A stretch of 64,000 nucleotides of DNA from CAVVIG01 sp050249955 (GTDB lineage: Bacteria > Acidobacteriota > Vicinamibacteria > Vicinamibacterales > CAVVIG01). The stretch spans positions 186,001-250,000 of the forward strand of contig JBFWPN010000005.1 in the NCBI GenBank assembly GCA_050249955.1. Reading direction: 5' to 3'. The stretch's first letter is position 1; each line of letters begins with the position of its first letter. A program made the position numbers and the translations under genes. Shown one piece after another: positions 25,496-33,518 of this stretch. The notes under the pieces were generated by a model. The model had not been told where the DNA came from. It saw only the letters and a list, made by a program, of their open reading frames with translations, and did no database searches.

Positions 25496-26871
25496 TGGCC
25501 GGCCTCTTCAGTTCCCTGTCCAACGCGGCCCAATCCCTCGACGCGCAGCGCTACGGCCTCGACGTCACGGGCCAGAACATCGCCAACCTGAACACCGAGG
25601 GGTACGCCCGCCGCCGGCTCGACCTCGCCGAGCGGATGCCGATCAACGGCGTGGGTGGCGTCGAGGTGGTGGGTGTGCGGGCCGCGCGCGACCAGTTCGT
25701 CGACCAACGCCTGCGCAACGAGCTGCCGGCCGAGTCGCACGACAGCGCAATGGCCTCGGCGCTCTCGGTCATCGAGACGTCGCTCGGCACCACGGGCAAG
25801 TCGATCGACGGCGCGCTGTCGTCGCTGTTTGCGGCGTTCTCGAGCCTCAGCCTCGACCCGCAGTCGGCTGTGGCCCGCGATGCGATCGTCCTGCAGGGAT
25901 CCCGCCTGGCCACGGCCTTCAACGAGATGTCCGTACGGCTGGACGACTCGCTGGCGCAGGCCGACCGTGACGTGCGCGGTTCGGTGGATCAGATCAACAC
26001 GCTGGCCCAGACCATTGCGAGCCTGAACCAGCAGATCGGCGATGCCCCCACCGGCGCCGACATCGAGCCCCTTCGCGATCGGCTCGACCTGGCCGTGCAG
26101 AACCTCGCCAAGATCACCGACGTGAACGTGATCACGCACCCGAACGGGACCGCGGACATCGCCATCGGGGGCGGCCGCGCGCTCGTGGTGGGGCGGAGCA
26201 ACTACGACCTCGAGATCACCAACGCCGCAGGTACGGGCCTGGCCGAAGTGCGGGCGGACGGCGTGGACATCACGGCTTCCCTGACGGGCGGCGCCATCGG
26301 CGGCCAGCTCGCCATTCGCGACCAGATCGTGCCCGACTACAAGCAGCGCCTCGATCAGCTTGCCTACGACGTCGGCACGCAGTTCAACGCCGTGCACACG
26401 AGCGGCTTCGACCTGAACGGCAACACCGGTCCGCTGCTGTACCTGCCGCTGGCGACGGTGCAGGGATCGGCCGCCGCGCTGGAGTTCAACCCGGCGATTG
26501 CCTCGGACACCTCCCTCATCGCCGCGTCCAGCACCGGTTCGCCTGGTGACAACGGCGGGGCCAAGGCGCTGGCCGACCTGCGGACGCAGGCCGTGGCCAA
26601 CGGCGGCACCGCCACCTTCACCCAGTCGTGGAGCCAGCTGGTGAACAAGGTCGGGACCGACAGCGCCAACGCCAGGAACAGCCTGCAGACGCGGCAGGAC
26701 GTGGTGTCGGCGATCCAGAAGCTGCGCGACTCGGTGTCGGGCGTGTCGCTCGACGAGGAAGCCGGGCGCCTGATGCAGTTCCAGCGGGCCTACGAGGCGA
26801 ACGCGCGGTACTTCGCGGCGATCGACAGCTCGCTCTCGGTCCTCATGTCGACCTTCGGAGTGCCGCGATGA
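25495..26871 (+). CDS. flgK: Hook-filament junction protein FlgK (HAP1)
   Basis: The 458-residue protein joins hook and filament. It has the N-terminal motif SLDAQRYGLDVTGQNIANLNTEGYARRR (in part) and the C-terminal SVSGVSLDEEAGRLMQFQRAYEANARYFAAIDS (in part), which form the D0 coiled coil. It is shorter than enteric FlgK (about 550), mainly in the central domains. It overlaps flgL by 4 bases. Confidence 0.95.
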   Translation: MAGLFSSLSNAAQSLDAQRYGLDVTGQNIANLNTEGYARRRLDLAERMPINGVGGVEVVGVRAARDQFVDQRLRNELPAESHDSAMASALSVIETSLGTTGKSIDGALSSLFAAFSSLSLDPQSAVARDAIVLQGSRLATAFNEMSVRLDDSLAQADRDVRGSVDQINTLAQTIASLNQQIGDAPTGADIEPLRDRLDLAVQNLAKITDVNVITHPNGTADIAIGGGRALVVGRSNYDLEITNAAGTGLAEVRADGVDITASLTGGAIGGQLAIRDQIVPDYKQRLDQLAYDVGTQFNAVHTSGFDLNGNTGPLLYLPLATVQGSAAALEFNPAIASDTSLIAASSTGSPGDNGGAKALADLRTQAVANGGTATFTQSWSQLVNKVGTDSANARNSLQTRQDVVSAIQKLRDSVSGVSLDEEAGRLMQFQRAYEANARYFAAIDSSLSVLMSTFGVPR

Positions 26872-27755
26872 GAGTGACGTTCAACCAGGTGCGCGACGGC
26901 CTCGTCGCGATCAACACGGCCGCCGAGCAGTTTGCGGAGGCGCAGTGGCAGGTCTCGACCGGGCTGCGTGTGCGCGTGCCGAGCGACGACCCGGTGGCGG
27001 CGCAGCGCGCCGTGCTGGACCAGGCCGAGATCGATCACCTCGACACCTACAAGTCCGTGAACGAGTCCGCCGGCTCGCGCCTCAGCGCGATGGACTCGGC
27101 CCTCACCAACATCATCGACCGGATCAGCGGGGCGCTCGTGGCGCTTCAGGGCAGCATGGGCAGCACCGCGACCCAGGTGGTCCGCGACCAGGCCGCGCTG
27201 AGCTTCGAGGGGATTCGCGACGCCATCGCCGCCGACATCAACCTCACCTTCGGTGGGACCCGCCTGTTCGCCGGCACGAACTCCAACGTCTCGGCGTACG
27301 CGAAGGTGGCGGGTGCGTGGACCTACCAGGGCACCAACTCCGCCATGACGGTGGACGTGGCCGAGAACCGCAGCGTCACCATCGCCATGGACGGCCAGGC
27401 CATCATGCAGGGCAGCGATGCCACGGACCTGCTGACCACACTGGACAACCTGGCGACGGCCGCCCGCACGAACGACACGGCCGCGCTGCAGGCCGGCCTC
27501 GTGCTGCTGAACAACGGGTTCACGCGCGCCACGCGCGCGCAGAGCATGATCGGGAACGACGAGACGACCGTCGACGACACCAACGAGCGCCTCTCGACGC
27601 TGAAGCTGGCCGCGGCCGCGCGCCTCTCGAGCGACCGCGACGCGAACATGGCCGAGGCCATCACGCGCATGAACAAGGCCCAGACGACCTACCAGTCGGC
27701 ACTCGGCGCGGTGGCGGCGGCCTCCAAGGTGTCACTGCTGGATTACCTCAAATGA
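26868..27755 (+). CDS. flgL: Hook-filament junction protein FlgL (HAP3)
   Basis: The 295-residue, flagellin-like protein has the start MRVTFNQVRDGLVAINTAAEQ (in part), the QVSTGLRVRVPSDDPVAA motif and a helical C-terminus with ITRMNKAQTTYQSALGAVA. It is the second junction protein. The frame opens 240 bases earlier inside flgK, but ATG 26868 gives the family N-terminus. ATGA overlaps join it to flgK and to fliW. Confidence 0.94.
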   Translation: MRVTFNQVRDGLVAINTAAEQFAEAQWQVSTGLRVRVPSDDPVAAQRAVLDQAEIDHLDTYKSVNESAGSRLSAMDSALTNIIDRISGALVALQGSMGSTATQVVRDQAALSFEGIRDAIAADINLTFGGTRLFAGTNSNVSAYAKVAGAWTYQGTNSAMTVDVAENRSVTIAMDGQAIMQGSDATDLLTTLDNLATAARTNDTAALQAGLVLLNNGFTRATRAQSMIGNDETTVDDTNERLSTLKLAAAARLSSDRDANMAEAITRMNKAQTTYQSALGAVAAASKVSLLDYLK

Positions 27756-28207
27756 GTGGTGCGCGTCCCTTGAAGAGCGAACCGTCCGACCTGACCCACA
27801 TCGAGACCCGGTTCGGCAACCTGTCCGGCAACCCGCGCGACGTCGTCACGCTCGTCGACGGCCTGCCGGGATTCGAGGACTGCCGCCGGTTCCTGCTGCT
27901 GTCGTCCACGGCGATCGAGCCGCTGGTCTGCCTGCAGGGCCTCGACGACAGCCGCCCCGCATTCCTGGCGGTCGACCCCCGGCTGGTCGATGCCGAGTAT
28001 CGCTGCCGCGTGGACGACCTCCAGCGACGACGGCTCGGTGCGTCGGCCGATACACCCCTCCTCTGGCTCGCGATCGTGCGGGTGGGGGAGGACGGCAGTT
28101 CCACGGTCAACCTCAGGGCACCGCTGGTCGTGAACCCCGAGCGCATGCGGGCCATGCAGCTCCTCGCCGGCCACGACGAGTACGATACCGCCCACCATCT
28201 GGGGTGA
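27752..28207 (+). CDS. fliW: Flagellar assembly factor FliW (CsrA antagonist)
   Basis: FliW binds free flagellin or, alternatively, CsrA, so flagellin translation is tied to its export. The 151-residue protein shows the family pattern: LVDGLPGFEDCRRFLLL near residue 30, LQGLDDSRPAFLAVDP, and the C-terminal VNLRAPLVVNPERMRAMQLL. It overlaps flgL by 4 bases and precedes csrA by 4. Its presence with CsrA and with two CsrA sites in the flagellin leader completes the circuit. Confidence 0.95.
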   Translation: MSGARPLKSEPSDLTHIETRFGNLSGNPRDVVTLVDGLPGFEDCRRFLLLSSTAIEPLVCLQGLDDSRPAFLAVDPRLVDAEYRCRVDDLQRRRLGASADTPLLWLAIVRVGEDGSSTVNLRAPLVVNPERMRAMQLLAGHDEYDTAHHLG

Positions 28208-28211
28208 TTGC

Positions 28212-28496
28212 GTGCTGGTCGTCACCCGCAAGCGCGGGGAATCCATCGTGGTCGGCGACGGCATCGAAATCCAGGTCGTGAGCCTGGGGCGGAACGGCGT
28301 GCGCATTGGTGTCACCGCCCCGCGCGATGTCCCGGTGCACCGCCGCGAAGTCTACGACCTGGTGGTGGCCGCCAACAGGAGCGCCGCCACCAGCGCCACC
28401 GGTGCGGTCCCGGCGCTGGCCTCGGCGCTGCGCAACCGTGTGGTGCCGCCTGTCGTGCAGGGTGAGGACATCGATGCCCCTGTTCGACTGGCGTGA
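28212..28496 (+). CDS. csrA: RNA-binding translational regulator CsrA
   Basis: Residues 1-50 are a normal CsrA: VTRKRGESIVVGDGIEIQVV, GVRIGVTAPRDVPVHRREVY with the conserved Arg near residue 44. CsrA binds GGA in RNA loops and blocks ribosome sites. The protein is 94 residues, longer than the usual 60-75, with an Ala/Val-rich tail of about 35 residues that could hold the FliW contact. GTG start 4 bases after fliW; its end overlaps the acetyltransferase start by 23 bases. Confidence 0.93.
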   Translation: MLVVTRKRGESIVVGDGIEIQVVSLGRNGVRIGVTAPRDVPVHRREVYDLVVAANRSAATSATGAVPALASALRNRVVPPVVQGEDIDAPVRLA

Positions 28497-29415
28497 CCTC
28501 GAGCCCGCGCTGCTGACCGGGATCTGGGAGGAGCAGGCCTCCCGGTGGTCCGACCGGCTCTTCTGGGACGCGGGCGGCAACTGGGCCCAGGTCGAGGAGC
28601 AGCGCTGCGCCGGCCGGCTGCCCGGCCTGGCGCTCCTGCACGGCCGCGAGATTGCCGCCTGGAGCTTCTTCCTCGTCCACCAGGACACCCTGCAGATCGG
28701 CGCCTTCGAGTCGGACTCGTCAGCGTCCACCCGCATCCTGCTCGATGGCGCCCTGGGCGCCGTGGATGCGTCGGTGACGCCGTCGGGCGCCATGCTGTTC
28801 GCGTTCTCCGCCGCACCCGGGCTCGTGCCGGCCCTGGTTGCCCGGGGCTTCGACACCGAACGCTACCTGCACCTGGTGCGCGACACGGCGGCGCTTCGGC
28901 CGGAGCGTGCGATGGCCACGTGGGAACCGGGAAGCGCGGCACAGGTACCGGCGCTGCTGGCCGCCGCCTATGGCCCGCCGGTTCCGACACGCCCGTTTGC
29001 CAGGCATTCCCGCATGGACGAGTGGCGGGAGTATGCCGCGCAGCTCCTCGGATCGGAGGCCTGCGGCACGTTCGAGCCGGGCCTGTCGGCGTCGGTTCTG
29101 TCGCCGGCCGGCGTGCTCGAAGGCGTGGTGCTCACCACCGTGGTGTCGCCGACCACGGCCCACATCGCACAGGTGGCCGTCGATCCCTCGCGGCGCGGGG
29201 GAGGGGCCGCCACCCGCCTGGTGCGCGCGGTCCTCGAACAGGCGCGCGCGGCCGGCTACGATCGCGTGTCGCTGCTCGTGAGCGAACGGAACACCGCGGC
29301 ACGCCGCCTGTACGCGCGGCTCGGCTTCAACGAAACCGCCAGCTTCATCGCCGCCGGCAGGCCGGGTGCGTCCACGCGCCAGGCGGCCGACGTCGCCCAC
29401 CGCGCCACGGTCTAG
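28474..29415 (+). CDS. GNAT-family N-acetyltransferase
   Basis: The 313-residue product has a clear GNAT fold in its C-terminal half: AHIAQVAVDPSRRGGGAATRLVRAVLEQARAAGYDRVSLLV (in part), with the acetyl-CoA loop RRGGGAA, then NTAARRLYARLGF. The N-terminal 150 residues may be a degenerate second GNAT domain. It is the last gene of the long operon, next to fliW-csrA and opposite the flagellin cluster. It might modify a flagellar protein or a sugar nucleotide (as PseH does); the substrate cannot be told from sequence. Confidence 0.82.
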   Translation: MPLFDWRDLEPALLTGIWEEQASRWSDRLFWDAGGNWAQVEEQRCAGRLPGLALLHGREIAAWSFFLVHQDTLQIGAFESDSSASTRILLDGALGAVDASVTPSGAMLFAFSAAPGLVPALVARGFDTERYLHLVRDTAALRPERAMATWEPGSAAQVPALLAAAYGPPVPTRPFARHSRMDEWREYAAQLLGSEACGTFEPGLSASVLSPAGVLEGVVLTTVVSPTTAHIAQVAVDPSRRGGGAATRLVRAVLEQARAAGYDRVSLLVSERNTAARRLYARLGFNETASFIAAGRPGASTRQAADVAHRATV

Positions 29416-29503
29416 TCCCCTTTATTCTGCGCGTGAAGGTTTCATGTGGGCCCCAGCGGGGGGCCGGCGGCGGGGCCGCTGCGCGAGCGGCTGGAGGGCT
29501 GGG
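29416..29503. other. Convergent gap with a short GC hairpin
   Basis: The 88 bases between the end of the long plus-strand operon and the end of the minus-strand flagellin operon hold no gene. GGCCCC (29449-29454) and GGGGCC (29460-29465) can pair around a 5-base loop, a modest bidirectional hairpin without a T-run. Confidence 0.4.
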
Positions 29504-29977
29504 TCAGCCGCGCCGGTCGACGAGGCCGGCGTTCGACACCGGCGGCGCCAGCACACGGCGATAGGCGGCGAGCGTGGTCTCGCCCCGCTCGAGGCTTGCC
29601 ATGGCGGCACGTCGGGCCACCTCGGCATCGGCGAGGGCCTTCATGGCCGCGCGGTCGCACGAGAGGATGTCGTTCACCAGGTCGGTCGAGGCCTGGCGCA
29701 GCGCGAGGACGGTGCCGTAGGCCGGGATGCTGGCGGCCTGGTCGCGGACGTTCGTGAGCAGGTCGCGCGATTCACCCAGCCCCTGCTCGATGGCGAGCAG
29801 GCTCCGCGTGAGCCGGTCACGCTCGTCGCTGATGATCTTGAACGTATCGAAGTCGCGCGCCGCGCTCACCTCGCGCTGGCGCGCGGCGACGGCCTGCAGC
29901 TGCCGGAGCAGCGCCAGTTCGGTCTCGAGCCCCTTCCGGAACTCCTCGAGCGTCAGCTCCAGTTCCTCGCGTGTCAC
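29504..29977 (-). CDS. FlgN/FliT-like coiled-coil flagellar chaperone
   Basis: The 157-residue product is almost wholly helical and charged (MTREELELTLEEFRKGLETELALLRQLQ in part), with a C-terminal AGLVDRRG tail like those of FlgN-family chaperones. It overlaps fliS by 4 bases (ATGA) and is the last gene of the flagellin-fliD-fliS operon, where fliT often lies. A role as a FliD or HAP chaperone is therefore likely, but the family cannot be fixed by eye. A second FlgN-like gene is at 25139. Confidence 0.6.
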   Translation of the reverse strand: MTREELELTLEEFRKGLETELALLRQLQAVAARQREVSAARDFDTFKIISDERDRLTRSLLAIEQGLGESRDLLTNVRDQAASIPAYGTVLALRQASTDLVNDILSCDRAAMKALADAEVARRAAMASLERGETTLAAYRRVLAPPVSNAGLVDRRG

Positions 29978-30378
29978 CGTGCGGCCCCGACGGGCGTGCC
30001 GGCGTTGGCCGAGATCTGCGCCCAGCCGTCCCTGAGGATCTCCAGAATCCGCCGTACCTCGTCGATCGGGGCGGCGTCGTTGTGCAGGGCGGCCTCGAGC
30101 AGCCGCACGTTCGCATACTCGTACAGGCGGTCGAGCTCGGCGGCCACCTCACCGCCCTGGTCCATGTTCAGCGTGCTCTGCAGTTCCGCGATGATCGCGA
30201 GCGCCCGGTTCAGGGCCTCGCGTCGTGCGTGGATGTCGCGGCGCTCGATCGCGTCCCGGGCGTTCCCGAGGAAGCGGATGGCGCCGTCGTACAGCATGGT
30301 GACCAGTTCGAGCGGTGTGCGCGACTGCACCTCCACCTGGCGGTAGGAGGCAAGGCCGCGGGTTGCTGCGAAGCTCAT
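29974..30378 (-). CDS. fliS: Flagellin export chaperone FliS
   Basis: FliS binds the flagellin C-terminus before export and also touches FliW and FlhA in other bacteria. The 134-residue protein has the family pattern YRQVEVQSRTPLELVTMLYDGAIRFL near the N-terminus and NRALAIIAELQSTLNMDQGGEVAAELDRLYEYANVRLLEA (in part) in the middle. It follows fliD by 12 bases on the minus strand. Confidence 0.94.
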   Translation of the reverse strand: MSFAATRGLASYRQVEVQSRTPLELVTMLYDGAIRFLGNARDAIERRDIHARREALNRALAIIAELQSTLNMDQGGEVAAELDRLYEYANVRLLEAALHNDAAPIDEVRRILEILRDGWAQISANAGTPVGAAR

Positions 30379-30390
30379 GATTCAGCCCGT

Positions 30391-31773
30391 CTACTTGGAT
30401 GAAGTCGAGGAGTTGGACGTGTTGAACGACGCCAGCGCGCCGCTCTGGTTCTTGAGGAGCGACATCGCCTGGTCGGCGGCGGTGTACTCGCGCACGAGGG
30501 CCGCCCGCTGCAGGTCGAGGCGGCGCTGCATGTCGGCCATCTGTGTGTCGAGAGTCGAGATCTGCTTGTTGATCCGTTCCTCGGCCTGGTCGATCATGCC
30601 CGAGGACTGCGTGTAGCGCTCGAGGAGCGCCGTCACCGCCCCGAAGGCGCCGTCGTTGTTCCCGGTGCCGTTCAGGAGGCTGTCGAGCGACGCCGTGCCG
30701 TTGGCCAGGGCCTCGTCGAACTTGGCGGCGTTGAACTGCATCGTGCCCGTGCGCGTGAACTCCACGCCCATCTGGGACACGTAGGAGATGGCGGCCGACC
30801 CGTACTGCGTGTTCAGCGCCGAGCGCAGCTCGTTGCGCAGCGCCCGCATGAGCGGGTCGCGCGCGATGCTCGAGGCGTTCCCACCGGCTGCCGCCAGCCC
30901 CTGGTCGGCCGCGAACTTCTGCAGGGCGTTGTAGGCGGAGATGAAGGTCTCCACCTTGGTCTTCAGCGCGTTGTTGTCGGCGCTCACCTCGAGGCTGACC
31001 GTCGTGCCCGGCGACTTCTGGAGCAGGTTCAGCGTGGTGCCTGGCACCGCCGAGCTGACCGTGTTGCTGGCACTCGACACCGCGATGTTGTTCACCAGCA
31101 GCGAGGCATCGGTGGCCTGCACGGCGTTGTCGGCGGCCGAGTCGCCCGAGACCCCGTCCGCGTCCGTATCGGTGAAGCCGATGCCGCTGCCGCCGGTCAG
31201 CCCGTTCTGGATCGTGAACGCGTTGGCCGCGCCGGTGGCCGTGCCGGTCAGTACGAGGCGGTAGGCGCCGGTGCCGGTCTGGACGACCGACGCCTGGGCC
31301 TGCACGCCGCTGGTGTCGTTGATCGCCTTCGCCAGCCCCTGGAGCGTCACGGGACCGGTCAGCGTCACGGTCGTCCCGTTGATCGTGATCGCGCCGCCAT
31401 CGGCCACGGTCGTCGTGTTCGCATCGGCCGACGTGGTGGCCGACGCGGTCACCTGCGCCCGGGCCAGCTCCTCGACGACGATGTCGTAGTGGCCGGGGAC
31501 GGCGCTGGTTCCAGCCGACGCGCTGAAGATGGAACTGTTCGAGACGGTGGTCGCGTAGGTCGCGAGGGTGGATGTCGACGAGAGCGCCTCGGCCGCCTCC
31601 TGCACCGCGCCGACCTTCGCCGCCAGCTGCGAGAACGTCGTCAGCTGCGACTTGAGCGCGGTCTGCTTGGTCTGGAGCGTGGTGAGGGGCTGCGCCGCCT
31701 GCGTCATCAAGGCGTTGATGACGACGTTGAAGTCGATTTCGTTGAAGCCGCTGAATGTGATGCCGGACGACAC
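30391..31773 (-). CDS. fliD: Filament cap protein FliD (HAP2)
   Basis: FliD is the filament-tip cap under which flagellin folds. The 460-residue protein begins ITFSGFNEIDFNVVINALMTQAAQPLTTLQTKQTALKSQL (in part), the FliD N-terminal coiled coil. It has variable central domains with IVVEELARAQVTAS and ends in a helical DTQMADMQRRLDLQRAALVREYTAADQAMSLL (in part) region. The start is GTG with GGGAG eight bases upstream. No separate promoter is visible, so it is probably read from flagellin. Confidence 0.94.
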   Translation of the reverse strand: MSSGITFSGFNEIDFNVVINALMTQAAQPLTTLQTKQTALKSQLTTFSQLAAKVGAVQEAAEALSSTSTLATYATTVSNSSIFSASAGTSAVPGHYDIVVEELARAQVTASATTSADANTTTVADGGAITINGTTVTLTGPVTLQGLAKAINDTSGVQAQASVVQTGTGAYRLVLTGTATGAANAFTIQNGLTGGSGIGFTDTDADGVSGDSAADNAVQATDASLLVNNIAVSSASNTVSSAVPGTTLNLLQKSPGTTVSLEVSADNNALKTKVETFISAYNALQKFAADQGLAAAGGNASSIARDPLMRALRNELRSALNTQYGSAAISYVSQMGVEFTRTGTMQFNAAKFDEALANGTASLDSLLNGTGNNDGAFGAVTALLERYTQSSGMIDQAEERINKQISTLDTQMADMQRRLDLQRAALVREYTAADQAMSLLKNQSGALASFNTSNSSTSSK

Positions 31774-31857
31774 GTGGAGCTCCCTCTCGAAGACGCGTTG
31801 TTGAAGCAGTATGCGAGAAGCCTGCCAGAGCCGGGCGGGGGAGCGGGCGGGGGACGG

Positions 31858-31897
31858 GGCGGGCCGTCACCCTCGTATGCCGAGGGGTGGGCCCGCC
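31858..31897 (-). terminator. Strong hairpin between flagellin and fliD
   Basis: GGCGGGCC (31858-31865) pairs with GGCCCGCC (31890-31897), and CCCTCG (31870-31875) with CGAGGG (31881-31886) inside it, around a 5-base loop. It lies 17 bases after the flagellin stop and before fliD. It has no U-run; an attenuator or 3' stabiliser giving more flagellin than FliD mRNA is plausible. Confidence 0.5.
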
Positions 31898-31913
31898 GTC
31901 GTCAGGTCAGGTA

Positions 31914-32720
31914 TCAGCCGAGGAGCTTCAGGACCGCCGAGCTCTGCTGGTTCGCCTGCGCCAGGGCCGAGATGCCCGACTGCGTCAGGATGCTGTAGCG
32001 GGTCAGGTTCGCCGATTCCTCCGCCACGTTGGCGTCGCGGATGCGGGATTCAGCGGCCTTGTTGGCCACGACCTGCGACTGCGCGAGGCCGATGGCGAAC
32101 GTGAGGCGGTTCTGCAGGGTGCCGATGGTCGCCGAGGTGGAACCCAGCGTGCCGACCGCGGTGGCGATGGTGCTGAGCACGCCGGCCGCGTTGGCTGCCG
32201 ACGTGATGTCGAACGAACCGCCCGTCAGGCCGAGGGTCGCGGTGTCGGCCGCGCCGATCGTCCCGTTCACCCACCCATCGGTGCCGTCGTTGCTGATGAA
32301 CACCGAGAAGCCCGCGCTCGCGTCGAGACCCGCGACGCTCGCTTCACGGTCGATTTCACCGAGCACGTCCTGGAACTCGTTGTCCAGCGCCGTGCGGTCG
32401 ACGCTCGAGGAGGCGTTCGCCGACTGCGTGGCCAGCGTCGAGAGCCGGTCGAGCAGGGTGCTGATGTTCGCGATTGCGCCGTCCTTGATCTGCAGCGTGG
32501 ACAGGCCGTCGTTGGCGTTGCGGACGCCCTGGCTGAGGACCGCCTGGGTGTTGCGGTAGCTGTTGGCAAGCGCGAGGCCGGCAGCGTCATCACCAGACTG
32601 GTTGATGCGGAAGCCGCTCGACAGGCGAGCGATGGCCTTCTGCATGCCCATGTTGGTGCCAATCAGGTTCGACTGGGCGTTCGCTGCGGAGATGTTGGAG
32701 ACGACTGAGAAAGAAGCCAT
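31914..32720 (-). CDS. fliC: Flagellin
   Basis: The 268-residue product has the conserved flagellin ends: N-terminal NISAANAQSNLIGTN...KAIARLSSGFRINQSGDDAAGLALANSYR (in part) and C-terminal ESRIRDANVAEESANLTRYSILTQSGISALAQANQQSSAVLKLL (in part). The central variable part is only about 60 residues, so the filament subunit is a minimal D0/D1 flagellin. The frame is open 33 bases further upstream, but the ATG at 32720 has AGGGAGGAA in front. It has its own sigma-28 promoter and a leader with two CsrA sites. Glycosylation genes lie upstream. Confidence 0.97.
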   Translation of the reverse strand: MASFSVVSNISAANAQSNLIGTNMGMQKAIARLSSGFRINQSGDDAAGLALANSYRNTQAVLSQGVRNANDGLSTLQIKDGAIANISTLLDRLSTLATQSANASSSVDRTALDNEFQDVLGEIDREASVAGLDASAGFSVFISNDGTDGWVNGTIGAADTATLGLTGGSFDITSAANAAGVLSTIATAVGTLGSTSATIGTLQNRLTFAIGLAQSQVVANKAAESRIRDANVAEESANLTRYSILTQSGISALAQANQQSSAVLKLLG

Positions 32721-32728
32721 TGCGATGT

Positions 32729-32738
32729 TCCTCCCTGA
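32729..32738 (-). promoter_or_regulatory. CsrA site 2 overlapping the flagellin ribosome site
   Basis: On the minus strand the leader reads TCAGGGAGGA, a full match to the CsrA consensus (A/U)CANGGANG(U/A), and the same bases form the flagellin Shine-Dalgarno sequence. Bound CsrA would therefore block initiation. The preceding CCCT can pair with AGGG of the site. Confidence 0.7.
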
Positions 32739-32743
32739 AAGGG

Positions 32744-32765
32744 CCCGGGGCATCCTTGCCTCGGG
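32744..32765 (-). promoter_or_regulatory. CsrA site 1: hairpin with AGGA loop in the flagellin leader
   Basis: The minus strand reads CCCG-A-GGCA-AGGA-TGCC-C-CGGG: two stem segments, one A/C mismatch and an AGGA tetraloop. It contains CAAGGATG, a perfect CANGGANG. GGA in a hairpin loop is the preferred CsrA target. With site 2 about 20 bases downstream this reproduces the two-site layout of the Bacillus hag leader. Confidence 0.7.
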
Positions 32766-32798
32766 TTGCGGCCTCGGCCGCTGCTGTTGTCGCGGAGG

Positions 32799-32825
32799 TA
32801 ATCGGGAAGGGGGCGGGAACCTTTA
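32799..32825 (-). promoter_or_regulatory. Sigma-28 promoter of flagellin
   Basis: On the minus strand TAAAGGTT-N11-CCCGATTA fits the sigma-28 consensus TAAAGTTT-N11-GCCGATAA with exact spacing. The start of transcription would be near 32791, giving a leader of about 70 bases that holds both CsrA sites. Confidence 0.85.
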
Positions 32826-33017
32826 ATCGCCCGTCGTGCGGGGCCCGACGGGCGCCCCGGCCGGGTGGCAGCGTTCTCGCCTATGTGCAGCGGCAGGAAC
32901 CCGATCATGGACTCGCGACGACCCGCACACGCCCCCCACGGCCCCGGTTTCGGCCCGGAAAACCGGGCTCAATCCCGGCCAGATTCCTCAACCCTGTCCT
33001 CTGTATCGGCGTCGCCG
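32826..33017. other. Gap between flagellin promoter and sugar operon
   Basis: No convincing gene or plus-strand sigma-28 or sigma-54 promoter is seen in these 192 bases. GCCCGG-AAAA-CCGGGC (32953-32968) is a perfect 6-bp hairpin with an AAAA loop; it lacks a T-run. The promoter of the plus-strand genes from 33018 must lie here but I cannot recognise it. Confidence 0.4.
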
Positions 33018-33518
33018 GTGACGGTCGGCCGTGCAGATGGTGTCGTCCAGCCGTCATCAGGGGAGCTGGCGTATGAGGTCGACGCCGCCGGCCACCGCGT
33101 GGTTGCCAGGTACGGCGACGGCCGGGTGGCCTTCGCCTTCGGCAGCTTCGGGCACGGGGCGGGGCAGTTCGACACGCCGCTGGACGTGGTGACCGTCTGG
33201 CCGGAGTTCTCGGGCGAACCGGGCGCGGGCGGCGGGCTCGCCAGCATTGCGGCGCCCTGGCTGGCGGTGGCGGACTATGGCAACCACCGGGTCCAGTTCT
33301 TCGAGTGCGATGGGGCCTGGATCGGCGAGTCGGACCTCGAGCCGGGCCAGCCACCCTGCCAGCTCGCCTGGCGGTCCCCGACCCTGGACGTGACCACCAT
33401 CGAAGGACGGGCACTCCGCATTCACGTGGCCGCTTCGCTCCTCGCGCGCTCGGGACGCGAGCACTCGCACGCGCGGCCGGTCCACAGGGACCCGCGGCAG
33501 GCGTGGAGGGTGTGCTGA
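33018..33518 (+). CDS. Short NHL-repeat-like protein
   Basis: About 166 residues from GTG 33018; the frame is open from 32865, so the start is uncertain. Two NHL-type blade patterns are visible: YEVDAAGHRVVARYGDGRV...FGSFGHGAGQFDTPLDVV and LAVADYGNHRVQFFECDGAWIG (in part). A full propeller needs six or so blades, so this is a fragment or a protein that must oligomerise. Its stop overlaps the PseG-like start by one base, which argues that it is translated. Function unknown. Confidence 0.5.
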   Translation: MTVGRADGVVQPSSGELAYEVDAAGHRVVARYGDGRVAFAFGSFGHGAGQFDTPLDVVTVWPEFSGEPGAGGGLASIAAPWLAVADYGNHRVQFFECDGAWIGESDLEPGQPPCQLAWRSPTLDVTTIEGRALRIHVAASLLARSGREHSHARPVHRDPRQAWRVC

